From Brachynemurus nebulosus (Eukaryota > Arthropoda > Insecta > Neuroptera > Myrmeleontidae), in contig JAPWDM010000001.1 of assembly GCA_035578155.1 (NCBI GenBank), positions 7,466,670 to 7,530,669 of the forward strand: a DNA stretch of 64,000 nt. Reading direction: 5' to 3'. Under the pieces are notes generated by a model. The model was given only the letters and a program-made list of their open reading frames with translations. It did not search any database and had not been told where the DNA came from. Made by a program: the position numbers and the translations under genes. Below are positions 21,751 through 33,702 of this stretch, piece after piece (position 1 is the stretch's first letter; every line of letters begins with the position of its first letter).

Positions 21751-23500
21751 ATCTATTCTCCGCCAGGTTAATATTTCTTCAAGAAATGATTTTATAATCA
21801 CTTAATTATTAAATTTTATAAATATTCAATCCCTCTCGACCTGGTTCTCGCATCTAGTAGAATTCAAAAATATTAATCGATTTGAGCGTTACTTTATGGT
21901 ATTCTATATTTGTAAATAGCAAACAAATATTTTACTTCACAAAATACCACTTTTATTTTATACACTAGAATTCAAAAAATTAAATAGCTCAATATTATAA
22001 GCTATTATAAGCTTCCATATCCCGCTAGTTAAAAATTTTGAGCTCGTTACACTGATTGTGAGTAAGAATTTAATATTCTTAGTTAGGGACTGAATTGAGA
22101 TTGACTCTGCCCTCTCATTGCTTAAAAATAAAAATATCAGATTCATCTTTGCAGTGGGATTAAGAGCTATTTATGAGCCTTTGAACTGATATAGTTTCAA
22201 TTTTTAAATTCATCCTTCTTGTTTTCACTCAGCTGAAACTCAAAAAAGAACTATTACAAAAGAAAATTATAGTATAAAACCCTAAGCCAACTCAAAATTT
22301 TTGTGAACGTTGACACATTGGTCGATAATACAGCACACTCTGTAGGAAAGGCGGAAATCAGGAGGGGATCACATTTTCTTAAAGATTTTTGGTAATGTTT
22401 TTTTGACACTAAAAACATTAAAAGAACGACTTTGAAAACCATGTATGTAAACCTTTCATTTTTGCTGCCAAAATGACTCAACCCAATGCCTTTTATAAAT
22501 GTAACTGATCCGATAGAAGTCTTTTATGTAATGGTCCCACGTCCCTCATTTTGATAATTTTCGAGAAAAAGCTCTGTGACAGACGGACGAACAAACACGA
22601 GAGTGATCTTATAACAGAAGATGGTTTTATTTTTACTAGGAGGATAAAAGAAACAATTAAGACAAGGCAACCATATCCAATATAATTATTAAAAAAAAAA
22701 AAACGTACATTAGAAAACGCATGTTTAAAAAAAATATTTGTTTATGTGTACTTAAACACAAAAGATCCTAATCTATTTACACGGTTATCATTCCAATAGA
22801 ATCTGTTTATTGTTAGTTTATACGAACCACGCTACAATTAATTTTATATTGCTCTAGGTTTAAAATTTTTACGTTAAGCTTAACGTAAAATAGATTGATG
22901 TAGGTAGTCATCACACATACATACAAATTTAACCTGTTATAATCAGACAAGTAAACTATTAGTTACCTAATCATAATTTGTAGTGCGGACTCAAAAGATA
23001 AGAGATCACAAACTGGAGGAAGGTCCGTAATTTTAAAATATGTTATACCTGCGGCTACTATTTTTCGGGTTGTGTGTATTATCTTAGAAAATATTGTTTT
23101 TTAATGACCATTATAAACTATAGATTCGTGATATAAATAATATATCACTGGCGTTTTTAACATTTTTGATTACAATCGTATAAATTAGTTTACATATCAA
23201 TTTTTTTTCAATTAAAAAAAGTATATGGTTTGTAGTTTGTAGTAGTAGTAGTAGTTTTCACAGAACTGAAAACTATTCCCATCCTAAATCATAACTCAAA
23301 CATAAGTCAAATCAAATGACATAATTTAAGCTCATCAAAATCTAGGAGGAGGACCCATATTTAGTAGATAATTAATTTTCTTCATCTTTTAAATCGACAA
23401 TTAAAAAGATTTGGACTTGAAAGGTCAACTATAGGTACTGTGCAGACAGTACTATCATGATATGGTGTTTTCAATTTCGGTCTAAATATTACGTAAGCAT
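21751..23500. other. AT-rich stretch with one repeat tail and a perfect palindrome
   Basis: A tail phrase with GACAGACGGACGAACAAACA and GAGTGATCTTATAA (about 22576-22620) is typical of arthropod dispersed repeats. No gene is supported. Confidence 0.4.
22867..22890. repeat. Perfect 24-bp palindrome
   Basis: TTTTACGTTAAG followed directly by its reverse complement, centred on AAGCTT. No loop, no known function. Confidence 0.85.
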
Positions 23501-25438
23501 GTGTCTTTTTAGCTAGGCTACTCCTAACGTTTCAGAAGATACGGAGTCGTTGAATTAGCTTTTAAGCCACTGTCACTGTCTGAGTACGGAGTCATACCGA
23601 AACAGATAGAAACGAGAGGACAAATATTGTAGCATAGGAGGGTTTGAAATAACCTTTTATAAGCCGGAAGCCGCAGCCTTAAAGATATCAGTTTAATATG
23701 GTCGGCTGTGTTTAGAAGCACAGTCTCTTTTGAATGGACAATGGGTGAATATGTCCGAAAACTGACAGTTTTGTTCCATGAAAAACAATTAAAACATTTA
23801 GTATCCTTAATTAAGTAGGACACAGTTAAATTAACTATGTTAAATTAACCTAATCCTGTTCAACAGAGTTAGCGAAGATGGGACAAGACGAGGTAGGGAG
23901 GTAGGATGGGGTGGCCAGATTATCACGGCACCTGAACGTACTAATCACAAACAAGTATCGACATTTAGCCTCTAAGTTGTGTTTATCATGAAAGCTTAAC
24001 TACACCATCTTATCCCACCTTTTCCCACTAACCAGAAATAACATTCTAAAAATTATATTTTGCCGTAAATGTGGTCAAAAGAATGAATCCTTGATTGATG
24101 TGTTATTTTCTTGCTAAGCATTATCTTTTCTAAAATATAAATGATTTGATTATAATATAAGGAAATTCCTGTATAGTAATATAAATACATATATGTACAA
24201 ATAAATATTTTGATTTAACAAATATGTATGCAAAACACTATATGAAACTTATTGCAAATGTATAAAATTTATTTAAATAGAGTATGTCTTATAAATAAGT
24301 AAATATAATACTTGTATTCGACTGAATAACTTAAATATTGAGATTATATAAACACATTCAAGAATATTTTATTATATAAGTTAATGTGTAATCCACGCTT
24401 ACAATGTCTACAATTCACGTACATACCTATACACGATATATACATACATATATAACATATAAAAGCATATACAATCCTTGGAATGACACAGAACTGGTTT
24501 TTTGAAAATCACAGGTGCTTTTCGATACTTCGATAGTGTCTTTTTTGTTTCGTTAAAGAAAAAAACAAACAAAATGAAACGTAAGTCGATACATACATAT
24601 CATGATTTCAATTTTAAATTGTTCATTTTACAAGCATAAAATAGCATTCCTTGAGTTTTAATTAGAAGGGTTCCTCCATTCATATGATTAAATTAAATTG
24701 CATAATGGAAAGATTTTATCAGTATTAGCACTCAATTTTTTTAAGGCAGTAGTTTTATTTATTTTATGAATATTAATTCACATTTGAAATCTCGTAATTG
24801 TAAAATCGTATAACACAATGAAGTCATTTCTGCAGATTCTCTTCATAATTCTTCTCTCAAAACACAGACTTTCCAAGGTCTACTCCCTCACCACCAAAAG
24901 TGGTGCAAGTGGTGTGCAAAGTCTTTGACCACTCGTAGCTTTGTGCTCTATAAAACCTGGCGAAGCTGTAGTCCATATCACGTGAAAGATTCATGAAGCT
25001 TTGATTCATAGCACAAGATTCATAGCATAATAGTACTGATGTCTGCTTCAAACCCATGTTTTAATGCATTCGAAGCATAGATGTAGAGGAAACCTGTATA
25101 AAATCGTATACCAGGATAAAACAGTACAATAGGTCTATTTTTGTTTTTAATTAAAATTTCCGAAACGCAAGCCACTCAACAGCGTCCACCAATGAGAGCT
25201 ATTTGTCAACGAACACTTGTAGCGGTAAGCACGAACGTTTTCAAAATATTTCATTTTAGTGTTTTTTTGATAGATGATCTTATTTTTGTGAAAATTCAAG
25301 GAAAAATGGTTAAGTTTATGTGTACTAGAAGTTAGTCTCCAATCAGTTATGTTAAAGTGTGTGTATCTACTCGTAATTTACAATATTTTTTTCGGCAAAA
25401 TCGATTTGCATAGGTGGTAGTGAATTATCTTTTTACAC
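23501..25438. other. Non-coding stretch, no supported gene
   Basis: Minus-strand open frames of 99 codons (23524-23823) and 66 codons (24857-25057) occur here in slightly GC-richer DNA. Neither has a recognisable domain, and I could not tie either to splice sites. The rest is AT-rich. Confidence 0.35.
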
Positions 25439-25615
25439 ATAGGTCTCCGGGTCAAAACCGTACGGGGTAAAACCGGCCTATATGTATATGATTTTGACTT
25501 GGTCGTATGAATATGAACTAAACTAATTTTTTATTATTAGTTGCAACAAAGATGCCACGTAATCATATACAACGCCAAGTTCTTAGCTATACGGTTTTGA
25601 TGCGGTCTCCCCTAT
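25439..25615. mobile_element. 177-bp inverted-repeat MITE
   Basis: The left end ATAGGTCTCCGGGTCAAAACC and the right end, read inwards, ATAGGGGAGACCGCATCAAAA are imperfect inverted repeats of about 27 bp. No coding content. Confidence 0.55.
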
Positions 25616-26064
25616 ATTAGAAATCAGAATTTCTCATTTCGGTAGGCTCAATAAATATTATCATCATTTTCAAAGTTTTAGACAAATATAAATAAATTTT
25701 TATTTATAATTATTTTTAATAATTATCAATTTTTGTACGGAAGTTCGCACGTATAAAAAACGTTGTTCTTTTCCTTTTTCCTTAATTTTAATAGAAGACC
25801 GTGAATGAAACCCTTTTAAAAAAAATTCTCTTTGTATACATAGCCTGTGTATTGGAAAAACGAACTTTGCAAAACTCATTTTGGCCACTTTCAATTTTAA
25901 TTTTGTGCCATCAGCTCTTACAATTTTTCTTGTGTTCCACCCATCTCACAATAACCAATAATGATGTGGGTGACACCTGTTGATGAAAGAAATCAGCATA
26001 CCCACCAGATGATACTCGCTACATTTCCTTTCTTATCAATAAGAAACCAAACACTAATTCTAAC

Positions 26065-26769
26065 TAGAGATGTCGATTCTCCAAAAAAAAAAATCGATTT
26101 TTGGATCGATTTAAATCGGAATCAAAAAAATCGATTAAAAAGAAAATCGGCTAAAAAAAAAATCGATTCTGTGAGATCGATCTAAGAAATCGAAATTTTG
26201 AAAAGTTTAATAAAATTAGCTTATAATTTTTGTTAAGGGACTTACTTGATAGTACCTAGGTAATATCGGTAATATTGTATAAAAACGCCTTACATTATAT
26301 TTATAAAGGCGATGAGTTAACTTTTCAATTATAATTATAAAAAATAATGCAATTGAATATGTAGGACGAATACCACGAAATGAACCAAGTTTATTGAAAA
26401 ATTTCGAAAAAATTGACAAAAAAATGTTTTCTAAATAAGTCGCTTTTGTGGAAAAGGGAGCGTCTTTTGCACAGATAGGTGGTCTCTTCCTTCCTTTTGT
26501 ATTAATAGTCTGACTTATATATAGAGCCATAGGAGGGGTTCGTTGGTATAACGAGTAAAAAGTGACAATTAACAACAGAGTTTTTGGTGTTTCATTTTAA
26601 CACATGTTTCTTTGTAGAATTACTATTAAAATGAAGTTATTTTTGGAAAAAATCGGTTATCGATCTCTTACTTTTAATAATCGATTCCCGAATCGATTCA
26701 AATGAAAAAAATCGAAAAAAGAATCGATTTTTTTAGCTTCGATTAATCGATTTAAAATCGACATCTCTA
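26065..26769. mobile_element. Non-autonomous hAT element with perfect 8-bp duplication
   Basis: The termini are TAGAGATGTCGATT and AATCGACATCTCTA (with small differences). They are flanked by ATTCTAAC at 26057-26064 and 26770-26777, a perfect 8-bp duplication. The subterminal parts are crowded with ATCGATTT in both orientations, probable transposase-binding repeats. The 119-codon minus-strand frame inside shows no domain. Confidence 0.88.
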
Positions 26770-26777
26770 ATTCTAAC

Positions 26778-27221
26778 TGGATCTATTCTAAGCCTGTTTT
26801 CTTATCTTACATTAGAAGAAAGAAAAAAGTCCCCTGAAAACCTAATCAATTATCCGTTTTATATCAGTATAATTTTTGAAACCTGAAGATATCATCACTC
26901 TTATTCAAATTACTCGCTAAAACTCATAAATGTTAGGCCAAGATACGGTTGAATTAACCTTCAAATTTCTTTTTTGCACTGAGTTGATCTTGCCTTTTAA
27001 ACAATCTTAATTCCAGTTTCAATACAATATGATAAATGTTTGGGATATACAAAAAAAAATTCTCGAGTCATTTAAATTTTCGATATAAAACAATCTGATT
27101 TATTATAACTGTATAATACTTTTCTCCCCAGCGCTTCTATCGTAATGTGGTTACATTTCAAATGATTGATCTAGCTGTAAAAAGGAATTTTTTGTGTAAT
27201 ATGCTTCTTTGATATTTATTT
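26778..27221. other. AT-rich non-coding stretch
   Basis: Nothing recognisable. Confidence 0.45.
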
Positions 27222-28709
27222 ACAAGTAAAGGTCCCGAGGCCGGACCTATTGATTTTGATGAAACTTAAATATGTTGTAGAACACTAAAAACTAAGGGAC
27301 ACGTATTTTTTTTTATCTGCGGAAAAACGGTTTGAAGGGGTGAAATCGCCCTCCAAAAATTGGGGTAAAAATTTAATTTTTCAAATATCTCGAAAACAGT
27401 AAGAGATTGAGCAAAAGTTTAAATTGGCGATATTGCTCTTTTTTAAAGGGCTATCTATTGATATGCAATTTGTTCAAATTACATCAACAGGGGTGGTTGG
27501 GGGTTAAAATTTGGGGGTTAATTTTGCAAAAAGGGGGTGAAAAATAAACAATATAAAAATTTTGCTTACAGATTTGAAATCTACGTCAAAAAATCTAATT
27601 GACCTGTTTTTGCTCAATGTCCTAATATTAAGTCTAGGGGTAGTTAACTGGGGGGTGACTGTGTCGAATAGTCGTACTACTTGGGTAATTCAAGAAGTTT
27701 TTCTTCATGGAAAATAGTTTAAGACATTTAGAATAACGTAGAAATGAAATTTTCGATTTCAAAATTGAGTTTGAGCAACATTGGAGAGGGGGTGAGTCAC
27801 CCTCTTAAATTACATACTAGTTTACATACACTAATTTTTGCAATTAACACACTGACAGGGGGTAATAATGTCACAGTAGATGGTTCTGAAGTTAGACTAT
27901 CGTATGTAAGGTTTTTATTTGGTTTCGTTATTTTAGGTTAGGTTATGTAATTTTCGGTATCGATAATTTTCGATAAGGAAAACTATAATATCCATTAAAA
28001 AACAAACCTAATAAAGACCTTACATATGATAGTCCAACTTCAGAACCACTTATTGTGACATTATTTTACCCACTATCAGTGTGTTAATAGCAAAAATTAG
28101 TATATATAAACTAGTATGTAATTTAAGAGGGTGACTCACCCCCCTTCCAATGTTGCTCAAACCCAATTTTGAATTCGAGAATTTCATTTCTACGTTATTC
28201 TAATTGTTTTAAGCTATTTTCCATGAAGAAGAACTTCTTGAAATACCCAAATTGTACGACTATTCGACATAGTCACCCTCTAGTTAACTACCCCTAGACT
28301 TAATATTAGGGCATTGAGCAAAAACAGGTCAATTAGATTTTTTGACGTAGATTTCAAATCTGTAAACAAAATTTTTATATTGTTTATTTTTCACCCCCGT
28401 TTTGCAAAATTAACCCCCAAATTTTAACCCCCAACCACCCCTGTTGATATAATATGAACAAATTGCATATTAATAGATAGCTCTTTAAAAAAGAGCAATA
28501 TCGCCAATTTAAACTTTTGCTCTATCTCTTACTGTTTTCGAAATATTTGAAAAATTAAATTTTTACCCCAATTTTTGGAGGGCGATTTCACCCCTTCAAA
28601 CCGTTTTTCCGCAGATAAAAAAAAATACGTGTCCCTTAGTTTTTAGTGTTCTACAATATATTTAAGTTTCATCGAAATCGATAGGTCCGGCCTCGGGACC
28701 TTTACTTGT
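27222..28709. mobile_element. 1.49-kb foldback (near-palindromic) element
   Basis: The left arm 27222-27912 and right arm 28017-28709 (about 690 bp each) are reverse complements with only scattered differences. Examples are AGGTCCCGAGGCCGGACCTA at the outside and ATCGTATGTAAGGT at the inside. The 104-bp spacer contains TATCGATAATTTTCGATAA, also found in the 264-bp repeat at 15453, plus an AGGTTAGGTTA phrase. No coding frame. A transcript would form a very long hairpin. Confidence 0.92.
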
Positions 28710-29037
28710 TAGTCTCTCATATCAGAATATATGTATATGTATTTCGATTACGTGATTTTTGGCTATATGTATAATGCATGTAATGTATCTGCAGCGGTTT
28801 TTAATACATAGTAAATAAGTGGGAGTATATTTTTTATTTTTTAATTTAAAAAGAAAATATGTTTATAAAAGTAGTACAGTACAAGCTGTCAATAATACCA
28901 CTCTCAACAATACCGTTTCCCTATCTTTCAATACCATCTCCACTAAACAGTTTCGTATAAAGCGAAATTTCTAATTTACTCTCTCTGAATAATACCACTT
29001 TCAATAATGTTATTGCTAAACAATAAAAATTTAAAAC
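28710..29037. other. Short non-coding stretch with an AATACCAC repeat
   Basis: AATACCACT(C/T)TCAA(C/T)AAT occurs at about 28898 and 28990. It may belong to an unidentified element end. Confidence 0.35.
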
Positions 29038-29280
29038 CATCGGGGTGGCCGAACGTGCTTAGGCACTAGCACTTGTTGACTGGTAGGTCGAGAGTTCAAC
29101 CCCGCGCCCGGTTATGTACGTGACGATTTTCTGCAGTTTTCATTTATAATTCCGGTATAACGACGACAAATATCGGCATAGTTCCTTTGAAAAGACGGCT
29201 GCAGACGCACATCTTCCAGATCCTAGCCTCCCTCCACCACTTTCTTTGTCTTCCACTCACATAAAATGTAAATTTAAAAA
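29038..29280 (+). mobile_element. tRNA-derived SINE, copy 1
   Basis: The head is tRNA-like: GGGTGGCCGAACGTG is an A-box-like region (Leu/Ser type), and GAGTTCAACCCCG near 29092 is a B box. These would form an internal RNA polymerase III promoter. The body and tail (CCACCACTTTC, then CCACTCACAT and AAAATGTA) are shared with the copy at 46210. The cloverleaf is not intact, so this is a SINE, not a tRNA gene. Confidence 0.75.
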
Positions 29281-29359
29281 TTATTGTAAAAAAAGTATAA
29301 ATAAATAAAGTATGCAACTAATTATATGTATGGTATCTGTTATAGACGAAAAGTCTTAA

Positions 29360-29616
29360 GGGGAGGTTTACTTGAGAGCCGTTAAAAAAATCGATTTTTT
29401 TTTGCAGATATTGGTAGCTAATTATGTGTAGAATATGTTCCCAAAGTGATTTTGCTGAAAGTAATTTAAGGGAAGGTTTACTTGAGATTTGATAAAAAAA
29501 ATCGTTTTTTTTTTTGCCGAAATTGATAGCAAATTATGTGTAGAATGTTCCCAAAGTGATTTTACTGAAAATAATTTAAAAACAAGATTCTTGCACATTA
29601 ACCGAATCCAGCTTTC

Positions 29617-29660
<44 letters not shown>

Positions 29661-30282
29661 ATTAAAAAAACGTAGTTCACGCAATAATGAGTATTAAATA
29701 TAAAATTTTGAAAATACGTTTCTTTATATATATTTTATAATATCTCGGAACTACATTTTTGGAACTGGTGGACACGATAACTCAAAAACTATTCGATGGA
29801 TCCTTTTTTTTAATTTTTTATTTTAAAGATAATTCAATTCTTCGGCACCTCTACCTAAGTTCGATACACTTTCAATATTTTTTTTATTTTTAAATTTACT
29901 TTAAAGAGCGAAAAATAAGACAAAAATCGTAATCAAAAGTTCAAACATCCGCCATTTTTTTTCTTTGAGCAATTTATTGATATTATAGGTAGAGGTGCCG
30001 GTACTCTTCATATATTTTATGAATCTTTTTTGTTTTTGAATTTCGGTGGTTTATTACCGGCGCTAGGATGTCCACCAACAAGGCATTGGATTTTCGGATC
30101 GTCACACTGCACTATCTATAAAATGGACACTTTTTTATATTTTTCCTTGAAAAATTTTTTTTGTGTAGTTTAATACTTAATAAATATGTGCACAAAATTT
30201 GAAATTGATATTTACTTCCGTTCTTGAGAAAAAAATTCTAGAAAAATACATAATTTTTAAGGACTCTCGAGTAAACCTCCCC
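29360..30282. mobile_element. TTAA-bounded TIR element (Kolobok-like candidate)
   Basis: TTAA at 29356-29359 and 30283-30286 flanks ends GGGGAGGTTTACTTGAGAG and its reverse complement with one difference. The first about 105 bp are duplicated in tandem (second copy from about 29473). A run of about 40 A lies at 29620-29659. A TTAA duplication with purine-rich GGRR ends fits Kolobok/T2-type MITEs better than piggyBac, whose ends begin CCY. Confidence 0.65.
29620..29659. repeat. Poly(A) run of about 40
   Basis: An uninterrupted A run inside the TTAA-bounded element. Its length may vary between individuals or assemblies. Confidence 0.95.
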
Positions 30283-30286
30283 TTAA

Positions 30287-31327
30287 AAACAGACGTAAAG
30301 CCAAAGTATTTTTTTTTTTTATTTTTTTCAATAAAAATTAAACATTTCGTTTATTTATCTATGGAAAAAGATAATTTAAATAAGGAATCGACATTTTACA
30401 TTTCAACGGTTTTATTTTTATGAAATCTATAAATTATTATTTGAGATATTTTTTGAATGATAATTTTATTTAAAGTACACAGCAATTTTTTAATTATTGA
30501 TATATGTTAATTGTGTGTGCTTGTTACCTATCACTTTACTATTACAATATTGTGAACGAAGGTCTTCGCCCAACTATACATATTATTAAAAATATTCGTA
30601 CGTAACTCAAATACAGGAGACTTGAAATTTTCACAGTCATATATTATTTTGTTACTTTTTTCTTTAAAAAAAGTGACATTTAAGTGACATAAAATTTACA
30701 CAAAACTACGTTTAATCTTATGATATTAAATATAATCAAATTAGAAAAGAAATTAATATTATTTGTAGTGCCCTTTGTTGCGACTCAACAGAGTTGGCAA
30801 CTCTATGTGACGGTGACGAATGCAACGAAGCCAGAGTGAAAACATTTCTATAAATTTTACATCCCTACTATTGACATTATTGAGAGCTTCCACTGTAGTA
30901 CACGTGGTTTATATCGTGATACTGTTTTGTTGCATGTAAGAAATTAACACGAGCCGATCATTTTATTATAATACCTAGTCATATAAAAGACCGAAATGAA
31001 CGCGTATAAGTGATGACTGATGGCTTGACGGGAGAGAGAGCACTCATTTTAAATTGCTTACAAATTTTTAATTTTAAAAATTCAATTATGTGTATAATTT
31101 AAACTTGACTTAAAAATTTAACATGTCATGAATTTTAACATGTCATGTTTTTTTTTTCTCTTCTTATACATACATGCCGATTGTAAGACTATAACACAAT
31201 CATGGATGTTAAGTATGAAATTTTGCACTTAATGCATTGTAAAAAAACTAAAAAAAAATTCGATTTTACTTATAAATCATTTCTTTAAACAAAATATATG
31301 GAAGTTTGTTAGCATATTATTTAATTA
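30287..31327. other. AT-rich non-coding stretch
   Basis: No feature recognised. ATTTTAACATGTCATG is duplicated near 31117 and 31133. Confidence 0.45.
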
Positions 31328-31765
31328 CTAGCCGTATACCCAATGGAATTTCCCACCGGCAACATCTTTTTATTAGGTGCTCACTTTCTGCTCATTTTCA
31401 ATGTTTTCAAAATTCTGAATACCAACTCCCACGTTTTTAACTTCAGAAATGACCTTCTAAACCCAACAGTTTAGGCTGTGCGTTGTCTGTCAGTCAGTGT
31501 TAAAGATTTATTAAATAAGATATTATTTACTTTAATAGCCATAGTAACATATTTCTATATGTCGCTAACTTTAAAAATGACGAATTTCCATACAAATTTT
31601 CATCCTCTATTTCACCCATTTAGAGGATGAATTTTGAAAAATCCTTTCTTAGTGCTCACCTACATTGAGAACTCCTGTGCAAAATTTCATCCTTCTAAAC
31701 CCAAGGGTTTGGGCAATGCGTTGTCTGTTAGTCAGTCAGTGTTAGAGATTTATTAAGTAGATACT
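31328..31765. repeat. Helitron- or LINE-like dispersed repeat
   Basis: It begins CTAGCCGTATACCCA. On the other strand this is a GGGTATACGGCTAG end of the type seen on many insect Helitron-like elements. Two direct units carry CTTCTAAACCCA, GTTT(A/G)GGC and TGCGTTGTCTGT(C/T)AGTCAG. TCCTCTATTTCACCC and AAAAATCC(T)TTCTTAGTG are also present. These are standard arthropod repeat modules; the class is not certain. Confidence 0.55.
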
Positions 31766-32030
31766 AAAATTTTATTTAATACACTACTTTGTTTGGAACG
31801 GTAACATGTTACTCATTATTATTTAAGGCATTATATCACTTTGAAATACCAGAGAAGAAGGTTGTATTAGAGAATTTTTTCTCCGTAACTAGTAATGCAA
31901 TTAATATAAAACTTTTTAGAGTATATTATACGTGATCTGAGGTATACAAAATTCAAGAGGTTTATGGTGCGGAGCATAACAATTTTTTCAAACGGCAGCT
32001 AAAACATAAAATTTCCGTTTTCATTATTTA

Positions 32031-32178
32031 GGGTAAAAGCCCCTATACCCGAACACGTCCAATACTCAAACAGTTTTGATATTGTAGATATTAATGATGT
32101 TATTTCTGAAAAATCCGATAAATATTAAAATTAAAACTGTTCGAGTATTGGACGCGTTCGGGTATAGGGGCTTTTACG
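32031..32178. mobile_element. 148-bp MITE, TTA-flanked
   Basis: Arms of about 48 bp, GTAAAAGCCCCTATACCCGA onwards (32033) and its reverse complement to 32177, enclose about 50 bp. TTA flanks both sides (32028-32030, 32179-32181), fitting the 3-bp duplication of PIF/Harbinger-type MITEs. Confidence 0.75.
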
Positions 32179-32181
32179 TTA

Positions 32182-33489
32182 TATTAGTTTTACTAAAGCG
32201 GTATACAAGATTACTAAAAAAAATATTGACTTATCTATAAATGGTATACCAGTTTGAAAATTGGATGTTTTTTTTCCTTAACATACATTTGTAATTACCA
32301 TGTAATTAATATACAATATTTGTTTTCAGAACGCGTCTACTAAAATATTTATAAATTGTTTAATTTGAAGAGCTTTCAAACAATTTCTTCATGTACCTAG
32401 TTGTCATATGTTCGTACTCTTTCTTTGTCTAAATTTAAAAAATGTTTCTATCTGTACGGAAGTTTTAAATTAATCAAATAAATAATTTGAAATAAAACTA
32501 AAAATAATAATAATTCCATTTAATATTCTTATTATATATTGAATTTGCTTGGATATTATTGGATTAATTATAGTAATAGAGTACCGCAGACTTATTTCAA
32601 TAGTTTTAACTGTACTTAACGTTTATCAAATTAATTTAATATTATTTGAATAAATATTATTTCATAATAAATAAAGACGTCGGTATGACCGATTACCTGT
32701 TTCCTATTTATTAACAAAGTAAAAAAATGTTTAAGTAACGTTATATTCACTTTATAAATTCACAGCAATCTTCAGGAAGTTTGAATCGTTTTATTTATTG
32801 AATTATTTATTCATACTAACAAACGAAATATTATAATAAAAGAAAACACATAATATTGCTAAACTTCTTGTCATTTTCTAATGGATTTTCAATTAAGAAT
32901 AGCTCGTAAAATATGATTTTTGCTATTTATTGAAGATTGATATTTACTGAAGAATTTTTAAACCTAGTTTTATGAATATACATAATTTTAAATCACTTTA
33001 AGTAATTTAGAAACTGACGGATTCATTATAAATATGACAAAATTTCATCCAAAACGTAAAAAGGAAATTTTTGTTCCTGATCATCATTGAATTTTCGAAA
33101 ACTTCAAAATATTACATTGTCACCAGATTTATGTAAGTCAAATTTCAAGTTAAATGGGTTGATAGGAATTCACTGGATGAAACATTTATCACAAGCAAGA
33201 GGCCAAACGACTATTATGATAGTTAGCATTCCGACTGTAATCAGAATTTTACGTCATCAGACTTGGTAGAGAGGTGGGAGGTTATATACGTATTTAGAGT
33301 TTGTGTTGGTATGTGTAGGGTAGTGGATGTTTGTGTGTGTAATACTCTGTATGTATGTAGCGGTGGTTATCTCGAACAATCGTATGCATGTACCTGCTAC
33401 TAATGACGTAACAATGAACAGCCACCACTGTGGCCACGACTTAACAATGAATGTGTACGCTTGAAGAGCCGATGGACGACTAATCAGTA
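32182..33489. other. AT-rich non-coding stretch
   Basis: No gene or element ends found. From about 33290 the sequence becomes less AT-rich and contains GTGTGT-type runs. Confidence 0.4.
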
Positions 33490-33494
33490 AGCAG

Positions 33495-33530
33495 TATAAA
33501 TTGCTACTTATTGCAACTTTCGGATCACAC
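33495..33530 (+). promoter_or_regulatory. Possible core promoter
   Basis: TATAAAT at 33495-33501 lies about 27 bp before GGATCACAC (33523-33531), a loose initiator match, within the balanced-composition segment 33290-33600. No downstream exon is identified, and a 7-mer like this arises often by chance in AT-rich DNA. Confidence 0.2.
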
Positions 33531-33605
33531 TTTTTTGTACGTAGGCTTGATCTGTCTCATCTGTGATCATAAGACTAAAGTGTTAGTAATATCGATTAAA
33601 TATAG

Positions 33606-33702
33606 TAAATTTTAGTGAATGTTATTTTCGATGTCTAGGACCCTCAAAACAAATTTTTAACATAGTGCCGGGCTCAAATCGCGTCATGACAGTGGCTGTA
33701 AT
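33606..33702 (-). repeat. 5' end fragment of the composite repeat family
   Basis: On the minus strand it reads CAGCCACTGTCATGACGCGA, TTTGAGCCCGG, then GTTTTGAGGGTCCTAGA and AACATTCACTAAAATTTA. This is the same series as 5158 onward and 44044 onward. Confidence 0.65.

Noticed and set aside
23524..23823. 99-codon minus-strand frame in GC-richer DNA
   Set aside because: No domain, no homologous copy in the window, and no splice or promoter support; a decayed retroelement cannot be excluded.
24857..25057. 66-codon minus-strand frame
   Set aside because: Composition is somewhat protein-like but it is short, with internal direct repeats (TGAATCTT) and no recognisable motif.
26216..26575. 119-codon minus-strand frame
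   Set aside because: It lies wholly inside a non-autonomous hAT element and has no hAT transposase or BED motif.
27935..27945. Telomere-type TTAGG repeat
   Set aside because: Only about two AGGTTA units, a common insect word, not an array.
29038..29110. Possible functional tRNA-Leu/Ser gene
   Set aside because: Boxes are present but acceptor and anticodon stems do not form a full cloverleaf, and the same body follows in a second copy; it is a SINE.
29360..30282. piggyBac element
   Set aside because: TTAA is present, but piggyBac ends start CCY; these start GGGG and fit Kolobok/T2 better.
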